Origin: Pyrenophora tritici-repentis
Taxonomy: Eukaryota > Ascomycota > Dothideomycetes > Pleosporales > Pleosporaceae
Length of the DNA stretch: 64,000 bases
Assembly: GCF_003171515.1 (NCBI RefSeq)
Contig: NC_089399.1
Coordinates: 3,596,001 to 3,660,000 of the forward strand
Reading direction: 5' to 3'
The notes beneath the pieces were generated by a model. That model did not search any database. It saw only the letters and a list, made by a program, of their open reading frames with translations, and was not told the DNA's origin. This document shows, piece by piece, positions 46,508 through 57,333 of the stretch. A program made the translations under genes and the position numbers. Each line of letters begins with the position of its first letter. Position 1 is the stretch's first letter.

Positions 46508-47121
46508 TGTGTACGATAACAACGAATAGTGTTCCTACAATATATGTAGCAGTAGTGAGCAATAGTGAGTAGCAATGTGGTATATGAGTGTTGTGTGCTT
46601 GGGCTTTGTCGGAGTCTTGGTTGGTTCTGGGTCCGAATTACTTGCAGGAGTGGAGACATGTCAGGGGTCCAAGCTTCCCTGCTGCCCCGCACTTGCTGCT
46701 ACCGCGTGACTAGCTCCTTCACTCTTACCATCGAGTCGGAACTCACCAGAGGTGCAAGCTCTTAGCGCGAGTCAGTGGTGTCATGGTTATATAATGCACA
46801 ATTGGACTACAGGAATTAAATTTGTATTGTTAAACAACAAGACAAACTAGCTCAGGCTGAGGCTGTCTTAATAACAATTTGTGGTTGCAAGCTTCATTAT
46901 TAACGGATGCCATTTTCCAGTCTCGACGAGGAAAGAGGTACCCCAGAATTTCTTTTGACCTTGGAAAACAAAAAAATGACACTCATGTAAACGCAAGAAA
47001 CCGCGAGTAGCCCCAGATGGTATTATTTACGACAGGTGACCAAACAAAAAAAAAGACACTTGGAGAAAAAAACCTGTACAAGGTAATTTCACAACAACTC
47101 CGAACACCCAACGCCAAACCT
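46508..47121. other. Intergenic between two minus-strand genes
   Basis: 614 bp holding the promoter of the RGG gene (right of 46508) and the 3' end of the next gene. A run of A (CAAAAAAAAAAAG) lies at about 47043-47054. No gene recognised. Confidence 0.45.
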
Positions 47122-48678
47122 TTAGTACCAAGCGGTCCTAAACCAACCCCAAAGACCAAGTCCTCGCGCAACAACCTCCCAATTCCCGAAGTACGCACCC
47201 GGGGGCATCTTCAAATGTTCCTGCAACATCAGCTCTGTCGTATTGTCCTTCGATACCCGAGCACAATCAATAACACCAGGCGTCTCTACCCCGCTAGCTC
47301 CGCACTGGGCGTATGGAGTTGAAGACCCGCTCCGAGGCGTAAGTACTGTGAATGCATAGGTCTTAGAGTTGAAATGGGTGGGTGAGGGAGTGCGGGTCCA
47401 ATGCGAGGATGCATTTGATGCAGTGGAAGAGGTGGTGAGATCTGGGGGTGAGTTTGTTGTGTTCCTAGCATTGTTGTTGTCTACTGGAGCAGTAGTCATG
47501 TCTAGGGACTGCGACTTGATCTTACAGCTTACAATAGCCGGATCAATAAAGGGTGCAGGGGGCGACACCTTCTTGCTAAGGGCATTCGGCATTTCAGACT
47601 TCGGATCACCCAATGACTGGGCACTGTTATAAGAAGCTGTGGTAGATGAAGACCCCGAATGCATCTCAGCTTCAACATCCTCCAGGGACCGGCTTCCCTG
47701 ACAAACAGCTGTCATAGATGATGATCGGGACCGCATCTCAGCCTCTACAGATGCCAGAGTTCTACCATCCTGAGACACAGAGCTAGAATGTAGGATCTGC
47801 GATATACAGGCCCAAGGATCGAGAGAGTCGATTGCAAGAATCTCCGATGATTCCGTAGCAGAGATCTTTGATACATTCGTTGCGGAGACCTTGGCGAAGA
47901 GGTCGTCTACGGATAGCGTTGGGGCAGACTCGGTGTTGGTGGTAATGTCTGCTAGTGACAGACCGTTTAGGAGCGGGATGATCTCGAAGCCGTTGGAGTC
48001 GAGACATTTGATCTTGTTGGACGACTCATCGATAATATCATCATCGCCTTCGAAACTGGAGAGGTACTCAGCGTCTACAGATGTGATATATTTGCAGCGC
48101 ATAAACATCTCGCGTGGAGTCTCCATGTCGGCTTCTAACGCCTTGCGATGCGCGATAATGTCGATGGCGGCTTCAGGGGAAACGGGGGGGTTGGAGGTGA
48201 TCACGATAGTGGGGTTGGAGATGACGAAGTCAATTACCGCTGGGTTAAGGCTACTGTTGGGTCCTTGAATGCTGTCAGCCTTAGGTGACACATCGGCCGC
48301 GTACGCGACAGTGACCTCAGTGGCGACGACGAGGTAGTTCTTGACGATGGCTTGGATGTCATTGGTTTGATCTTCGGAGACTTCGATGACGTCGGTCTTC
48401 TGATTGTAGGTATCAGACCCGTCGGTAGTCTCCAAAGAGTCCACAGGCTCAACCTGAGCAACCGTGGCGATCTCCTCTGCCTCAGCAACGACGGTCACAG
48501 CAATGATCTCAGCGGCAATAGCCTTCTCGGTCGCAGCCTCCAGCTTCTTAGCTTTGGCCTTCTCCGCAGCCGCGAGACGCTTAGCCGCGTTCTTCTCCTT
48601 CTGCGCCTTCTTGTGGTCCTTGAGACCCTTGACCTTCTTGGTCACAATGGCGCTGGTGGCGTCTTTAGAAACTGCCAT
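47122..48678 (-). CDS. Hypothetical protein with Lys/Ala coiled-coil N-terminus (518 aa)
   Basis: One exon. Residues 1-60 are a Lys/Ala/Glu-rich helix likely to be a coiled coil or nucleolar-type basic region. The rest is rich in Ser/Thr/Asp with two near-identical short repeats of the form LxxVEAEMRSRSSSMTA / LEDVEAEMHSGSSSTTA at about residues 310-345 and a third weaker copy. The C-terminal 60 residues are more hydrophobic (FGNWEVVARGLGLWGWF). No family recognised. The length of open frame, the internal repeat conservation and the start context support a real gene. Confidence 0.65.
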   Translation of the reverse strand: MAVSKDATSAIVTKKVKGLKDHKKAQKEKNAAKRLAAAEKAKAKKLEAATEKAIAAEIIAVTVVAEAEEIATVAQVEPVDSLETTDGSDTYNQKTDVIEVSEDQTNDIQAIVKNYLVVATEVTVAYAADVSPKADSIQGPNSSLNPAVIDFVISNPTIVITSNPPVSPEAAIDIIAHRKALEADMETPREMFMRCKYITSVDAEYLSSFEGDDDIIDESSNKIKCLDSNGFEIIPLLNGLSLADITTNTESAPTLSVDDLFAKVSATNVSKISATESSEILAIDSLDPWACISQILHSSSVSQDGRTLASVEAEMRSRSSSMTAVCQGSRSLEDVEAEMHSGSSSTTASYNSAQSLGDPKSEMPNALSKKVSPPAPFIDPAIVSCKIKSQSLDMTTAPVDNNNARNTTNSPPDLTTSSTASNASSHWTRTPSPTHFNSKTYAFTVLTPRSGSSTPYAQCGASGVETPGVIDCARVSKDNTTELMLQEHLKMPPGAYFGNWEVVARGLGLWGWFRTAWY

Positions 48679-50043
48679 GGTGATCTTGGAAATAGTAGAG
48701 AATTTTTTTTTCTGATAGCTTGTTACTCAGGTGGAGCGACTAGAATGCGATGTGCGGTTGCTTACTACATGAATCGTTTGTGATAGTGGAGGTTGTGTGA
48801 GTGAACGAGAGGGATAGTCCGCGTAGAGTTGAGATCTTGGAGACTGTGAGTAGATGTCGTGGTTTCAACTGCTGAGAAACTGTGGTTGAGAACTGTTTGT
48901 GTAGAAGGAAAACCTTGGGTAGACACTGGAAAGGCGGAGATCTATAGTGGGTGGGTGGGCTGCGCACGTGGTCCGTTCGCAATATACTACCTAGGTACTC
49001 CAGAGTCCGTGCGTGTTGACGGGCGAAATGAGAGAGCGATGATGTATTCGAAAAGGGAGATTGGGAGGAAGAGGCGCGCACGCGCTGGCAGGGGGATGTT
49101 GTGCTGAAGTGAAAGGGAAGGGAAGTTGCCGGGGTAACAAACTTGAGCTATTTGCGTGGGCTGTTCATAGGGGTCGGTTTGATAGAACTAGTATGTTGGC
49201 TATAATCGATGAGAATAGTCTGATGATGTCTTCTCATTGAGTAAAGATTACTTATATTATGAAAAGCCGCTGGCAGGTGACGTCTAGCAATCTTTTCCGA
49301 CCACTATCCGGCGTCGCAAGCATGTGAATCCATAATACAAGCGTAGATTGGATATGATGGTGCTATGGTACTGATCACAAGGGCAATCTCCAATTTGTCT
49401 TTGTTATACATCCGCTCTTAGAATCCGTTGACTGGACGGTAGCGACACTGGTACCATGGTACAGTCGACCCGAGGCACCCCCCACCCCACCTAAAACAAA
49501 AAAACTACCGCATTCAAAGTTCTCAAATGACGACATCGAAGCAGAGAATCTACTATCGAAGATAGCCCCTACCCTGATTGACTGGATAAGAAGTTGAATG
49601 ATAAAGTACAAATCATGTGTACGGCAGGCACTAGGCTTGTCAGCATAGGCGTTGCATTACGATCCAGATTTTGTGGAACATGCGCGACGGTGTCCATGTC
49701 TAGCGTACCAGTTAATTCAAGCATCGCTGCTCACTTAGCTTGAGGTAAGTGTGAAAACGCTCGGTAAAGCTCTCGTCGAAATTTACTTAGCTTGTCGAAG
49801 AGGTCCAGCAGGATTTAACGATTTTCAAATGTTCAATAAGAGTGACGAACATAGATCTGTCGGAAGGTCTATCGAGTTCTATCAACTATACCACCCAAAG
49901 AGAATTTTATCAAATCCATGTTGGCCATCGACCACTTCATGCATGGTTCCGAGATACCAAACGTGCTCTGAATTTGCCAATCACAGCAAAGGGCTGAACT
50001 GATTCCCTCCCAGACCTCGTGATCACTAGATCTGCAGCTGATT
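48679..50043. other. Intergenic, no gene recognised
   Basis: About 1.36 kb. The first 400 bp hold the promoter of the 518-aa gene, with a T-run at about 48706-48714. A phrase near 49750 (GCTCGGTAAAGCTCTCGTC) resembles one near 42015 (GCTCGGTAGAGCTCTAGTC), possibly a dispersed repeat relic. No gene seen. Confidence 0.4.
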
Positions 50044-51513
50044 TTACAGGCGAGACAAGAGATCAAGGCGCTTATTGTAGGCCAGGATATTGACGAGAAG
50101 GGCGCAGTGGCTGTATAGCCCGTCGACGTCACTGCCACTGTAGCACTAGTAGCACACATATTAGTATCTAATCGCAAGCAATTGCTAGGACTATGAACCT
50201 ACGCAGGCGAACTGAATGTTTGCTGTGTCCGGTGTGGGATCATTCAACCAGTTTACCTTCCACAGCTCATGCGAATAATGATCGAGCGTCCCGCCCAAAG
50301 ACTCAGCCAGACGATACACATCAATCTCAGGCTTAGAAAGCGTGTTTCCTATACGAGCCAATGCACCAACTCGATCCTCGATCTCAAGCTCTTCCTCTTC
50401 CTTATCTAGGACCCATTTCATGCCTTCGTCAATGTAAAGAACCGGGCAGACGTGCGTAGTTAGTCTAAGCGTGCGAAAAACTTCGTAAGCCATCATATCG
50501 GCCCCTTTGAAGGCATCTGGTAGCGTTTCAAATCCCAAATCACTAGCGTGACCGTAGTCGTGGCTGCAGTATTTGCCAAGGACGCCGCCTGTGTCGATTT
50601 AGGAGATGTATCATGAATAATTGAGGGGAATAAATTACCTTTTGGCATGAAAGATGGTTCGTCCATAGCAGCCTTAACTAGCTGATATAGCGGGAGTTGC
50701 TGAACATTCATCGCGTCGGTATACCCAGCCAGCTCACCAAGACCACGTCGCACGTAGAGGTTATACATCAACGTAATGCGATATCCGGAGATGATTTCAA
50801 GCACTTCGGGCTCACAGTCGTCGTAGAAGGCGACCCATTGAATGTTCCTGGCAGGGCCAGCCCAGTCAAAGGCCGTGGAGTGACTTTCGTGATGAGCCAG
50901 GAGTTGGCCGCCCTCATGTTCACACGGAAGGCATACAACATACAACTAGAGTCCCAAAGTGCAATTTCGAGCGCGGAGTTTCGACCCGTGACTTGAAAGA
51001 GTCATACGGGGCTTTTTATACCTATGATCTGTAAGCCTTTGCAGACCAAATGAAGGCTAGGTATAAATGATGACCTATGTTCAGCCTGTGCAACTCAGCT
51101 CGAATACCCTGGGATTCACATGGCGACTTTGGAAGGAGACCCTGGCCAATGAAATCGATGATCCCAGCCTCGTAAGGAGAAAAGTTGGTGCAAAATGTAG
51201 ATGCGTCTAGCTCAAAAGCTTTGCGGTACGTCTCATCGGTGACTTCTTTGCCCCGGACTGCAGAATCAGCAGGGATAGCATCCTGTAAGAGCTTTTCAAG
51301 GGCATCCGGCTCAGGGCCACACTCGTTGTGACGAATTACAAGTCGCTCAGTCGAACCCGCGGAGTCCCAGTGAACATCGATGTCTGAGGTGTATTCAATC
51401 GTACCACCACAGGCGTAAGTTGGATGTTTGAGGACCTCGGAGAGAACCTGCACGATCGACTCGGTAGCATCGTGTGGGGTAGTTGCAGCGTCGATTTCTT
51501 GCTGCTCTGCCAT
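50044..51513 (-). pseudogene. 2OG-Fe(II) oxygenase-like gene, frameshifted
   Basis: Pieces on the minus strand: 51075-51513, 50639-51011, 50203-50588 and 50044-50137, with introns 51012-51074 (AAG acceptor), 50589-50638 and 50138-50202 (TACTAAT branch). The sequence matches a common fungal prolyl-4-hydroxylase-like family: SRVETPRSKLHFG before VVCLPCEHEGGQL, IQWVAFYDDCEPEVLEI, then GGVLGKYCSHDYGH and LPDAFKGADMMAYEV after the second intron. A 7-bp tandem duplication (CATACAA twice at 50932-50945, plus strand) sits exactly where the frame shifts between the TPRSKLHFG and CLPCEHEGG blocks; one copy gives a continuous frame. The C-terminal LYSHCALLVNI segment also lies one base out of frame. A function as a 2-oxoglutarate oxygenase is family knowledge only; this copy is most likely dead. 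Confidence 0.8.
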
Positions 51514-52082
51514 GTTTCTTGCTTGATATGTGCAGATGTGCGTGTGGAGAATGGCTCATAAGAAGGAATTGTAATCAAATATCTGTGTCGTGTATTGGAG
51601 TACGTACGTAATCCTTCCAAATCTTACCTAGGTAACCATGGATTTCAACTCAGCCACGACATCGCTACCAGATTCGAGTCTAGTGTGTGCTTCTGCTTGC
51701 AATCTTACGGTACTAAGGATGCTATGGAGCGCTAACTTGCATATAAGTCGTGAATGCTTACGCGCTGTCACGTGCATGCGCGCTGGTCGTACAACCTTGA
51801 AAGGCGCATTGGAGATGGGGCACCATCAGGCAACCATCAGGCAACCATGCCCCCGTGTTACCGCCAATTCAGATATGTTTGGCAGCAAATGATAGCAGAT
51901 CACCGTCATTTGAGGGTGGCCAGAGTACAAATAGGAGCAGTGTCGGCAACTTGAACACTGTTTCGTTCACATCACTCGATTGTCTGTTCCTCTACACACT
52001 TTCCGGGAACGTAACGAGCGCTTTCGCGTCAAACTTACTCGTACAGATTCTGAAGCTTCTCAAAAGGGTATCCAAGCAAACC
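51514..52082. other. Intergenic with an 11-bp direct repeat
   Basis: 569 bp between a minus-strand relic and a plus-strand gene. CCATCAGGCAA occurs twice in tandem at about 51825-51846. Several frames extend into the first exon of the next gene but lack coding character. Confidence 0.4.
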
Positions 52083-52654
52083 ATGGGGTAAGTGATCTGC
52101 AGCCTAAATCACCCACGCTTCCTAACATACCTGTCAGCTACACACACTACTGGCGCTGGAACTTTACGAACTCGAAGCTATTGGATGAGACCTGGAGCCG
52201 CCTAGTCGAAGACACGAAGGCAATTGTCAAAGCGGCCGATATCCCTCTTTGCAAGAGTGCCACTCCTGGTGTTCCACCTGTCATCGATGTCACCAATGGT
52301 ATTCATCTCAACGGAGCTGATAGTGACGACTATGAAGACTTATTCTTCCACCCCGAACTCGACAGGCATCATAACGAATTCTGTAAGACGGGCGAAAGGC
52401 CTTATGACGTTGTCGTCACCGCTATTCTGTTGCGGGCTTCGATGTTGTTTGGCTCTGCTATCACTGTTTCGTACGTCTTAGCCCATCATCTTCACTCAAT
52501 GTAACACTGACATTCGTAAAACAGTTCGGATGGCCATTGGGCGGATTGGCAGAGTGCCCGCTACTTGATCAGCGAGCTTTGGCCCGAGGAGGAGATAGAG
52601 TGTCTTTTCGAGAGTGACGAGGAAGATGAGGATGACGAGTCGCTTCTCAAGTGA
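52083..52654 (+). CDS. YTHYW-type fungal protein of unknown function (155 aa)
   Basis: Exons join(52083-52087, 52138-52470, 52525-52654). The first exon is just ATGGG; the GTAAGT intron (50 bp, CTAAC branch, TCAG) joins it to read MGYTHYWRW, the usual N-terminus of this widespread fungal family. Family blocks visible are NGIHLNGADSDDYEDLFF and FCKTGERPYDVVVTAILLRA, followed by SSDGHWADWQSAR after the second intron (54 bp). The C-terminus is very acidic. Function is unknown; members are small cytosolic-looking proteins without signal peptide, often present in many copies. A frame beginning upstream at 51980 can also be spliced in but gives no conserved residues. Confidence 0.8.
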
Positions 52655-53231
52655 TGAAGACGACGAGGAATCGCTAAAAATGGCGTTTGGGCTCTATTGA
52701 AGATACTAGCTGGACTGATCATAGTTCTAGCACGACGCTCTTTACAACAAGGCTCATTTCATCACCGGGAGTCCTCTTGGAGTCTCCGGGATATTACACC
52801 TAATTTTGCTTAACCTTGACTTGGTCCTGCCTGATGAAGACTAGGTAGTTACTTAAGTAGCCATAATGACATATCAGTTTGAGTGGAGCAAGATCGCGTG
52901 TGTATGCGCTGTGATATTATGGCACCTCTGAAAACTCTTCTCGCCGTAATTTGGTAGTTGAGTTCAGAATGCCATCGCCTGATGTCGCGAAGTACACACA
53001 ACAGAAGAGGATAGATAGATTCAGTGGAAAGCGCGAAGTAAATGCTCACTTGAAGACGACTTTTCTTAAGGTTCCGCCGGTGTGCCGGAATGGAGTGATC
53101 AACGATGCCACTAAGCCTCATAACTTAACTTAGTTAGCGCCCCCCCCCCACCTCATCGCCTCAACCCCACATTCCGCATCTATCCGACTGCTATCATTTA
53201 GACTCCCACTCTCGTAGATGAAAACAACACA
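52655..53231. other. Intergenic, promoter of the hydrolase
   Basis: 577 bp. A C-run of ten (CCCCCCCCCC) at about 53138-53147 lies about 90 bp upstream of the hydrolase start codon. No gene recognised. Confidence 0.45.
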
Positions 53232-54197
53232 ATGCCTACCTTGAACACAAACGATGGTATCAACCTCTACTACGAGACGCATGGCTCGCGCGACGCCCCT
53301 CCTCTGATTCTAGTGAGACGCCCCACCAGCACCAGCACCCCGATTCGTTCCTATGTCTGACCGCAATGACAGCTGCACGGCTGGACCGGTTCAGGAGCAG
53401 TGTTTCAACGTAACATTATATCATTACCCAGAGACCATTTTGTTATTGTGCCAGACCTACGTGGCCATGGCAACTCTGATAAGCCGAAAGCGGGATACCA
53501 TGTCTCGCGGCTAGCTATGGATCTAGCGAACCTAATCTCCCATTTCAACTTCAAGGATGGGTCCATAAAAGCAATTGGTACAAGTCTAGGTGCAGCGATC
53601 ATATGGTCTTTCAGCGAGCTGTTTACCACACAAGCGTTTTCACACGTGGTGTTTGTGGATCAGGCGCCGCTACAAAATTACCTGGAAGACTGGGGTCCCG
53701 AATTTGGTAACACGGGATGCAATTCCCTGGAAGCATTGCAGAATGTGCAAAAGACTTTGATAGAAGCTCCAGAGCAAGCACATCTCGGCACTATCGGTGG
53801 ATGTCTTGGCTATAGATCGCACCCGCAGCCTGGCGACCCGACACCAGAGACACAGACATGGAAAGACGATGAGGCTTTCTTTTTGAAAGAGGCAGTGAAG
53901 GGTGACGGTTGGTGGTATGGAAAGCTGATGGCCGATCATACGGCCAACGACTGGCGCCATCCGATTGCGCAAAACTTTGGACCGGAGAGTGGTAGCACGA
54001 CGAAGGTCTTAGTGGTCGCGAGTAGTAGGAGTGGTTGCTTCCCATCAGCTGGCCCTTTGAAAGTGGTGGAGTTGGTCAATGGGGGGAGAGCGGAGGGTTG
54101 CGCAAAGGGTGTCACTGTAACTTGGGGTGGACATTGGTGCTATTGGGAGCAGCCAGAGACATTCAATGAGCTTGTGACTGAGTTCTTAAGTACGTGA
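53232..54197 (+). CDS. Alpha/beta hydrolase (301 aa)
   Basis: Exons join(53232-53312, 53373-54197); intron 60 bp, GTGAGA donor, CTGAC branch, phase 0, joining PPLIL to LHGWTGSG. The HGWTGSG oxyanion motif is at about residues 29-35, PDLRGHGNSDKP near 55, the nucleophile elbow G-T-S-L-G near 95-99 and the catalytic-type histidine in GGHWCYWEQP near 285. No signal peptide. The fold covers epoxide hydrolases, haloperoxidase-like esterases and C-C hydrolases; the DLRGHG motif is typical of the haloperoxidase/esterase branch. Substrate unknown. Its start context and length are normal. Confidence 0.88.
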
Positions 54198-54438
54198 AAA
54201 CATGGATACTTGAATTTAGGAGCCTATGTTGGATCAGCATTCATATTGGGCGTTAAAGAAAAGCAAGGTCACTAGGTGATGAATGTATCTTGAAGGGCAG
54301 TGAACTAGTAAACTATATGGTATGTGGGGTTGAACGTTCAGGTTTGGGCGGGTGTGGAAATAGGATGAGTGGTAGTAGGGACTATAAAGATGAGCTTCCA
54401 ACACAACTTCAATGAGATTGGATATCAACGGGCTTGAG

Positions 54439-54702
54439 CTATACCGTTGTGTCTATTGGGTCATCGAGATGGGAAGAACCCTTCTTGCGTTTAGCTAGCT
54501 CCCCCTGAATCACACCACTCCTATTGAGACCTTCGTAAAGTGCCCATGCAGCTAGGGTTTTTGCATCTCTTGGACACAACTTCCACAGCTCTTGGTAGTT
54601 CATAAGGTGGAGTGTGATCATCTCTCCCTGCGAGAGTTGACCTGTCAATTTTCCTCGCAGATCCTCGATCTTCTGGCGGTTAAGTTGTTGCGCACTCAGT
54701 TA
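54439..54702 (-). pseudogene. 5'-truncated gene fragment
   Basis: An open minus-strand frame from an upstream stop (about 54705) to the TAG at 54439 encodes a convincing soluble protein end (KIEDLRGKLTGQ.., then NYQELWKLCPRDAKTLAAWALYEGL) but has no ATG near its beginning. A possible intron (GTAATA...GACTAAC...GCCAG) lies just upstream, and its 5' exon would overlap the opposite-strand HET fragment at 54753. It seems to be the last exon of a gene whose front is missing. Family not recognised. Confidence 0.4.
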
Positions 54703-54752
54703 GTCTACTCGCTACCATTTTTCTTGGGTCTATTACCTTCTCCCATAGAAAA

Positions 54753-55715
54753 ATGGGTATAAATTTGCGGGTAGCGCGACTGCAAGGCTACACGGAGCCT
54801 GACGCTCACCTCTTTCCTGAATTATACGCACTCGAATTCTGGGCGCATATTGTCGAAGTATATTCAAAGACGGCTGTCACAATACTCAAAGACAAGCTTA
54901 TTGCATTGTCTGGAATGGCGCGTTGGATGGCCAATCAGTTCAACAGACCAGAATCTACAGCTGTGCCACAGCAAGATCATTTCACCAATGATAATGCTGA
55001 TGCAGCGCCTGAAGGTGTAAAGTACGTAGCCGGGCTATGGGATTTACACCTCGAGAGCCAGCTCCTGTGGTACGTGGAGCCAACGTTTCGGCACATGGAC
55101 GACAGCTTCGATCATCTCACTACGTTCTACCCGGATTATCTCGCGCCATCGTTTGCTTGGGCAGCTATAGATACTGACCAAGCGAGCGGCATCAAATACG
55201 GGGCGCCTACCGACAGAGACCTTTATATATCCGTCAAAAGTATATCAGTAATCGAACAAAAAGATTTTGACGAGTTCGGATTGCTGGAGGATGCACGTCT
55301 CTTGCTTGAGGGCAAGTTGCGCAAGGCTACTCTCAATAAGAAGGACAAAGGTCGTTTCGGATGGAGACTGGTTGACCGGGGCGATCTGGATAACGACGAG
55401 CACACCATCGTCTACTTGGACTGCCCTGCAAGAGAAGACGAGTCAGTGTGGGGGCCAGATGCCGATGTTTACGTAGTACCTGCTGCGAAAACTAACCGGA
55501 AGGATCCGGAAGGATCGAAGTATCTGACTTGCCTGATCCTGAGGTTCGATAGGAAACGGAAGGCATTTCGAAGGATCGGTCTGACAAAGCTCAGTCCGTA
55601 CTCCGATCACAGATGTGTAGATGATCCAGGTATTCTCGAACCATATCTCAGCGATGTACAGATGCCCGGAAAGTACAATCCAGCCACCGGTATGCGCCAG
55701 TTCGTCCTCATCTGA
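54753..55715 (+). pseudogene. C-terminal half of a HET-family protein (320 aa frame)
   Basis: The frame lacks the HET core (no LSHCWG, no WIDxLCI, no RGWxxQER) but carries the region that normally follows it: WAHIVEVYSKTAV..LKDKLIALSGMA, then YVAGLWDLHLESQLLWYVEP and YLAPSFAWAAID. The same blocks occur in the dead HET gene at 17.9-18.2 kb. An ATG at 54753 preserves an open frame to 55715, so an N-terminally truncated protein could still be made, with 40 extra residues around the HNDNADAAPEG insert. Most likely the product of a 5' deletion; a neo-gene from the C-terminal domain is the alternative. Confidence 0.75.
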
Positions 55716-56240
55716 CGCCTTCGGAAAATTTGTAAAGAGTTCAGATATCTGGTGGTTGAATGATGATTTCGTCTCTCATAGTCTCGGGTTACTTCTTTAA
55801 TTAGCTGGTTGAATAATAGTCATGCTGGTGTGCAGACTTTACGGTTGGATTCATTGTACTGCAGTGAACGCTGATGTCGTTGCGTCGATGCCATGCGTAC
55901 CCACGTACTCACACAGCCATCATCGAGTTGAGTGTAAAGAACCGTGGTTGCTGATGCTGTTTCAGGGGTCAGTAGCAGTCACATTCTTCCCTGAAATAGC
56001 GAAGTCGAGGCTTTGTGGGGAGCCGCGCACGAGCAATTCTCCTTTCCTGCCCGCCAACAAGGACGTGCATTGAGCGCCGCATAAGTACATCACAAAAGTG
56101 AGTAGCGCCGAGACTCAAGATGTTGTCTGTCGCCCTATGATACTAGGAGTCTCGGCATGGCACCAAACATAGTAGACTGTTCACTCGATTGCGATGCTAC
56201 TTTCTGCACCTAAGACCTCAGGCCTAGCTATACTAGATGG
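55716..56240. other. Intergenic, no gene recognised
   Basis: 525 bp between two converging genes. Only short frames; no repeat or element recognised. Confidence 0.45.
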
Positions 56241-56958
56241 TCAATTCTTGGGTGCATCATCAACAGCTTGCAAAGCAGACTGATCCATCACCCCATTCTG
56301 CATGAGTACAGCCACCGCTGCTCGTAGCCAAGTCTGGCAGTTCTGAATCTCCACCCGCTGTCGTTGTCCCTGCGACGAAGAGAATTAGCAGCAACATCTA
56401 AACTGGAAAATTCGCCTACCTGAGAAGCAGCCGACATCAAACTTGGACCAGGTGTGGGAACGCTCATTAGAAGCTGCTCAAGATGATCCAGGGGCGTTTG
56501 TATCGCAGTAGACAAGACGTCAACAACTGCATATGAGAACTGCGTCGATTGTCCTACGGAGTAGATACACGAGGTTATATACATAAGATATGCGTAAGCA
56601 CATAACGGCAAAGGAGTGAAAGTGAAGGTTGTAGAACATTCGGCCAAGAAGCATCGGGCCGATTCCAAGAAGGGTAGTCCTGAATGGCAACAGTTTGGTC
56701 TGTTGATATGCCATCGCTTGGTTTAGAATCAACCACATGTTCCTCAAGTATCTGCCCCAGTTCTACAAGCTGATACTGACGAGAGTCGTCGGTGAGGTTG
56801 TAGTTGCGCTCGAATGCGATCTCGAAGCCATTCATTGCATCTCCGGTGGCATGGAGACGCTTTCCAACAACTGGTAGTTCCACGGACGGAATCCATAGGC
56901 TCCAATGGGCGGGGAAGAGCCGAGAGCTGTAGACGACAAGGTAGACAGTACGGGGCAT
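56241..56958 (-). CDS. Fungal protein of unknown function, RTVYLVVYSS family (204 aa)
   Basis: Exons complement(join(56241-56369, 56420-56553, 56607-56958)). The last intron (50 bp, GTAGGC, GCTAATT, CAG) joins SLMSAASQ to GQRQRVEIQNCQTWLRAAV and is phase 0. The first intron (53 bp, GTTATG...GTAG) is my best fit by phase and is less certain. The start gives MPRTVYLVVYSSRLFPAHWSLWIPS, followed by VGKRLHATGDAMNGFEIAFERNY; these are the hallmark blocks of a widespread filamentous-fungal family without known function. No signal peptide or membrane helix. The frame is also open upstream to 57123, but family members begin at this methionine. The segment around the first intron is poorly conserved, so decay cannot be excluded. 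Confidence 0.6.
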
Positions 56959-57333
56959 ATATATGTATTGCGACAGGTTCTGGCGACCTAGCTGCTTGAA
57001 ATGATCTGTTAGGGTCCGTAAGTCAAGGCTGCGATCACGACCCACTTCCTTGATTCGGTTAGCGTAGATGTGGAGGGACTTTGCGGACCCCAGCGCTTGG
57101 CGGGTAACGGCAAGATGCCCCAACCCACACCTACGAAATCACAACTCATGAAAGCGTGATCGATATGCGATAAGAACTGTTCAATACTAAAGTCTGAGAC
57201 CAAGAGCTATCTGGTAGAACAACCGCCATATGAGGAGACTTCTAGCTACACCCGCAGTCGGCCGGCCCCACAAGTGTCGTCGCGCGTCGACGCGTCTCGT
57301 CTTCCGAGGACTGAAAAATCATCACCATGCCTC
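56959..57333. other. Intergenic
   Basis: 375 bp between the start of the 204-aa gene and the stop of the TauD-family gene, both on the minus strand. It should hold the promoter of the former. No separate gene recognised. Confidence 0.4.

Noticed and set aside
49745..49800. Similarity of the stretch near 49750 to that near 42010
   Set aside because: Only about 30 bases with several mismatches, no ends or target duplication; could be chance, so it was not called as a repeat family.
51664..51685. Second tRNA-like B box (AGATTCGAGTCTA)
   Set aside because: It is only a short local palindrome; no other tRNA arms are present.
51980..52091. Upstream in-frame extension of the YTHYW-family gene
   Set aside because: It adds no conserved residues, and the family begins at the methionine reached through the five-base exon.
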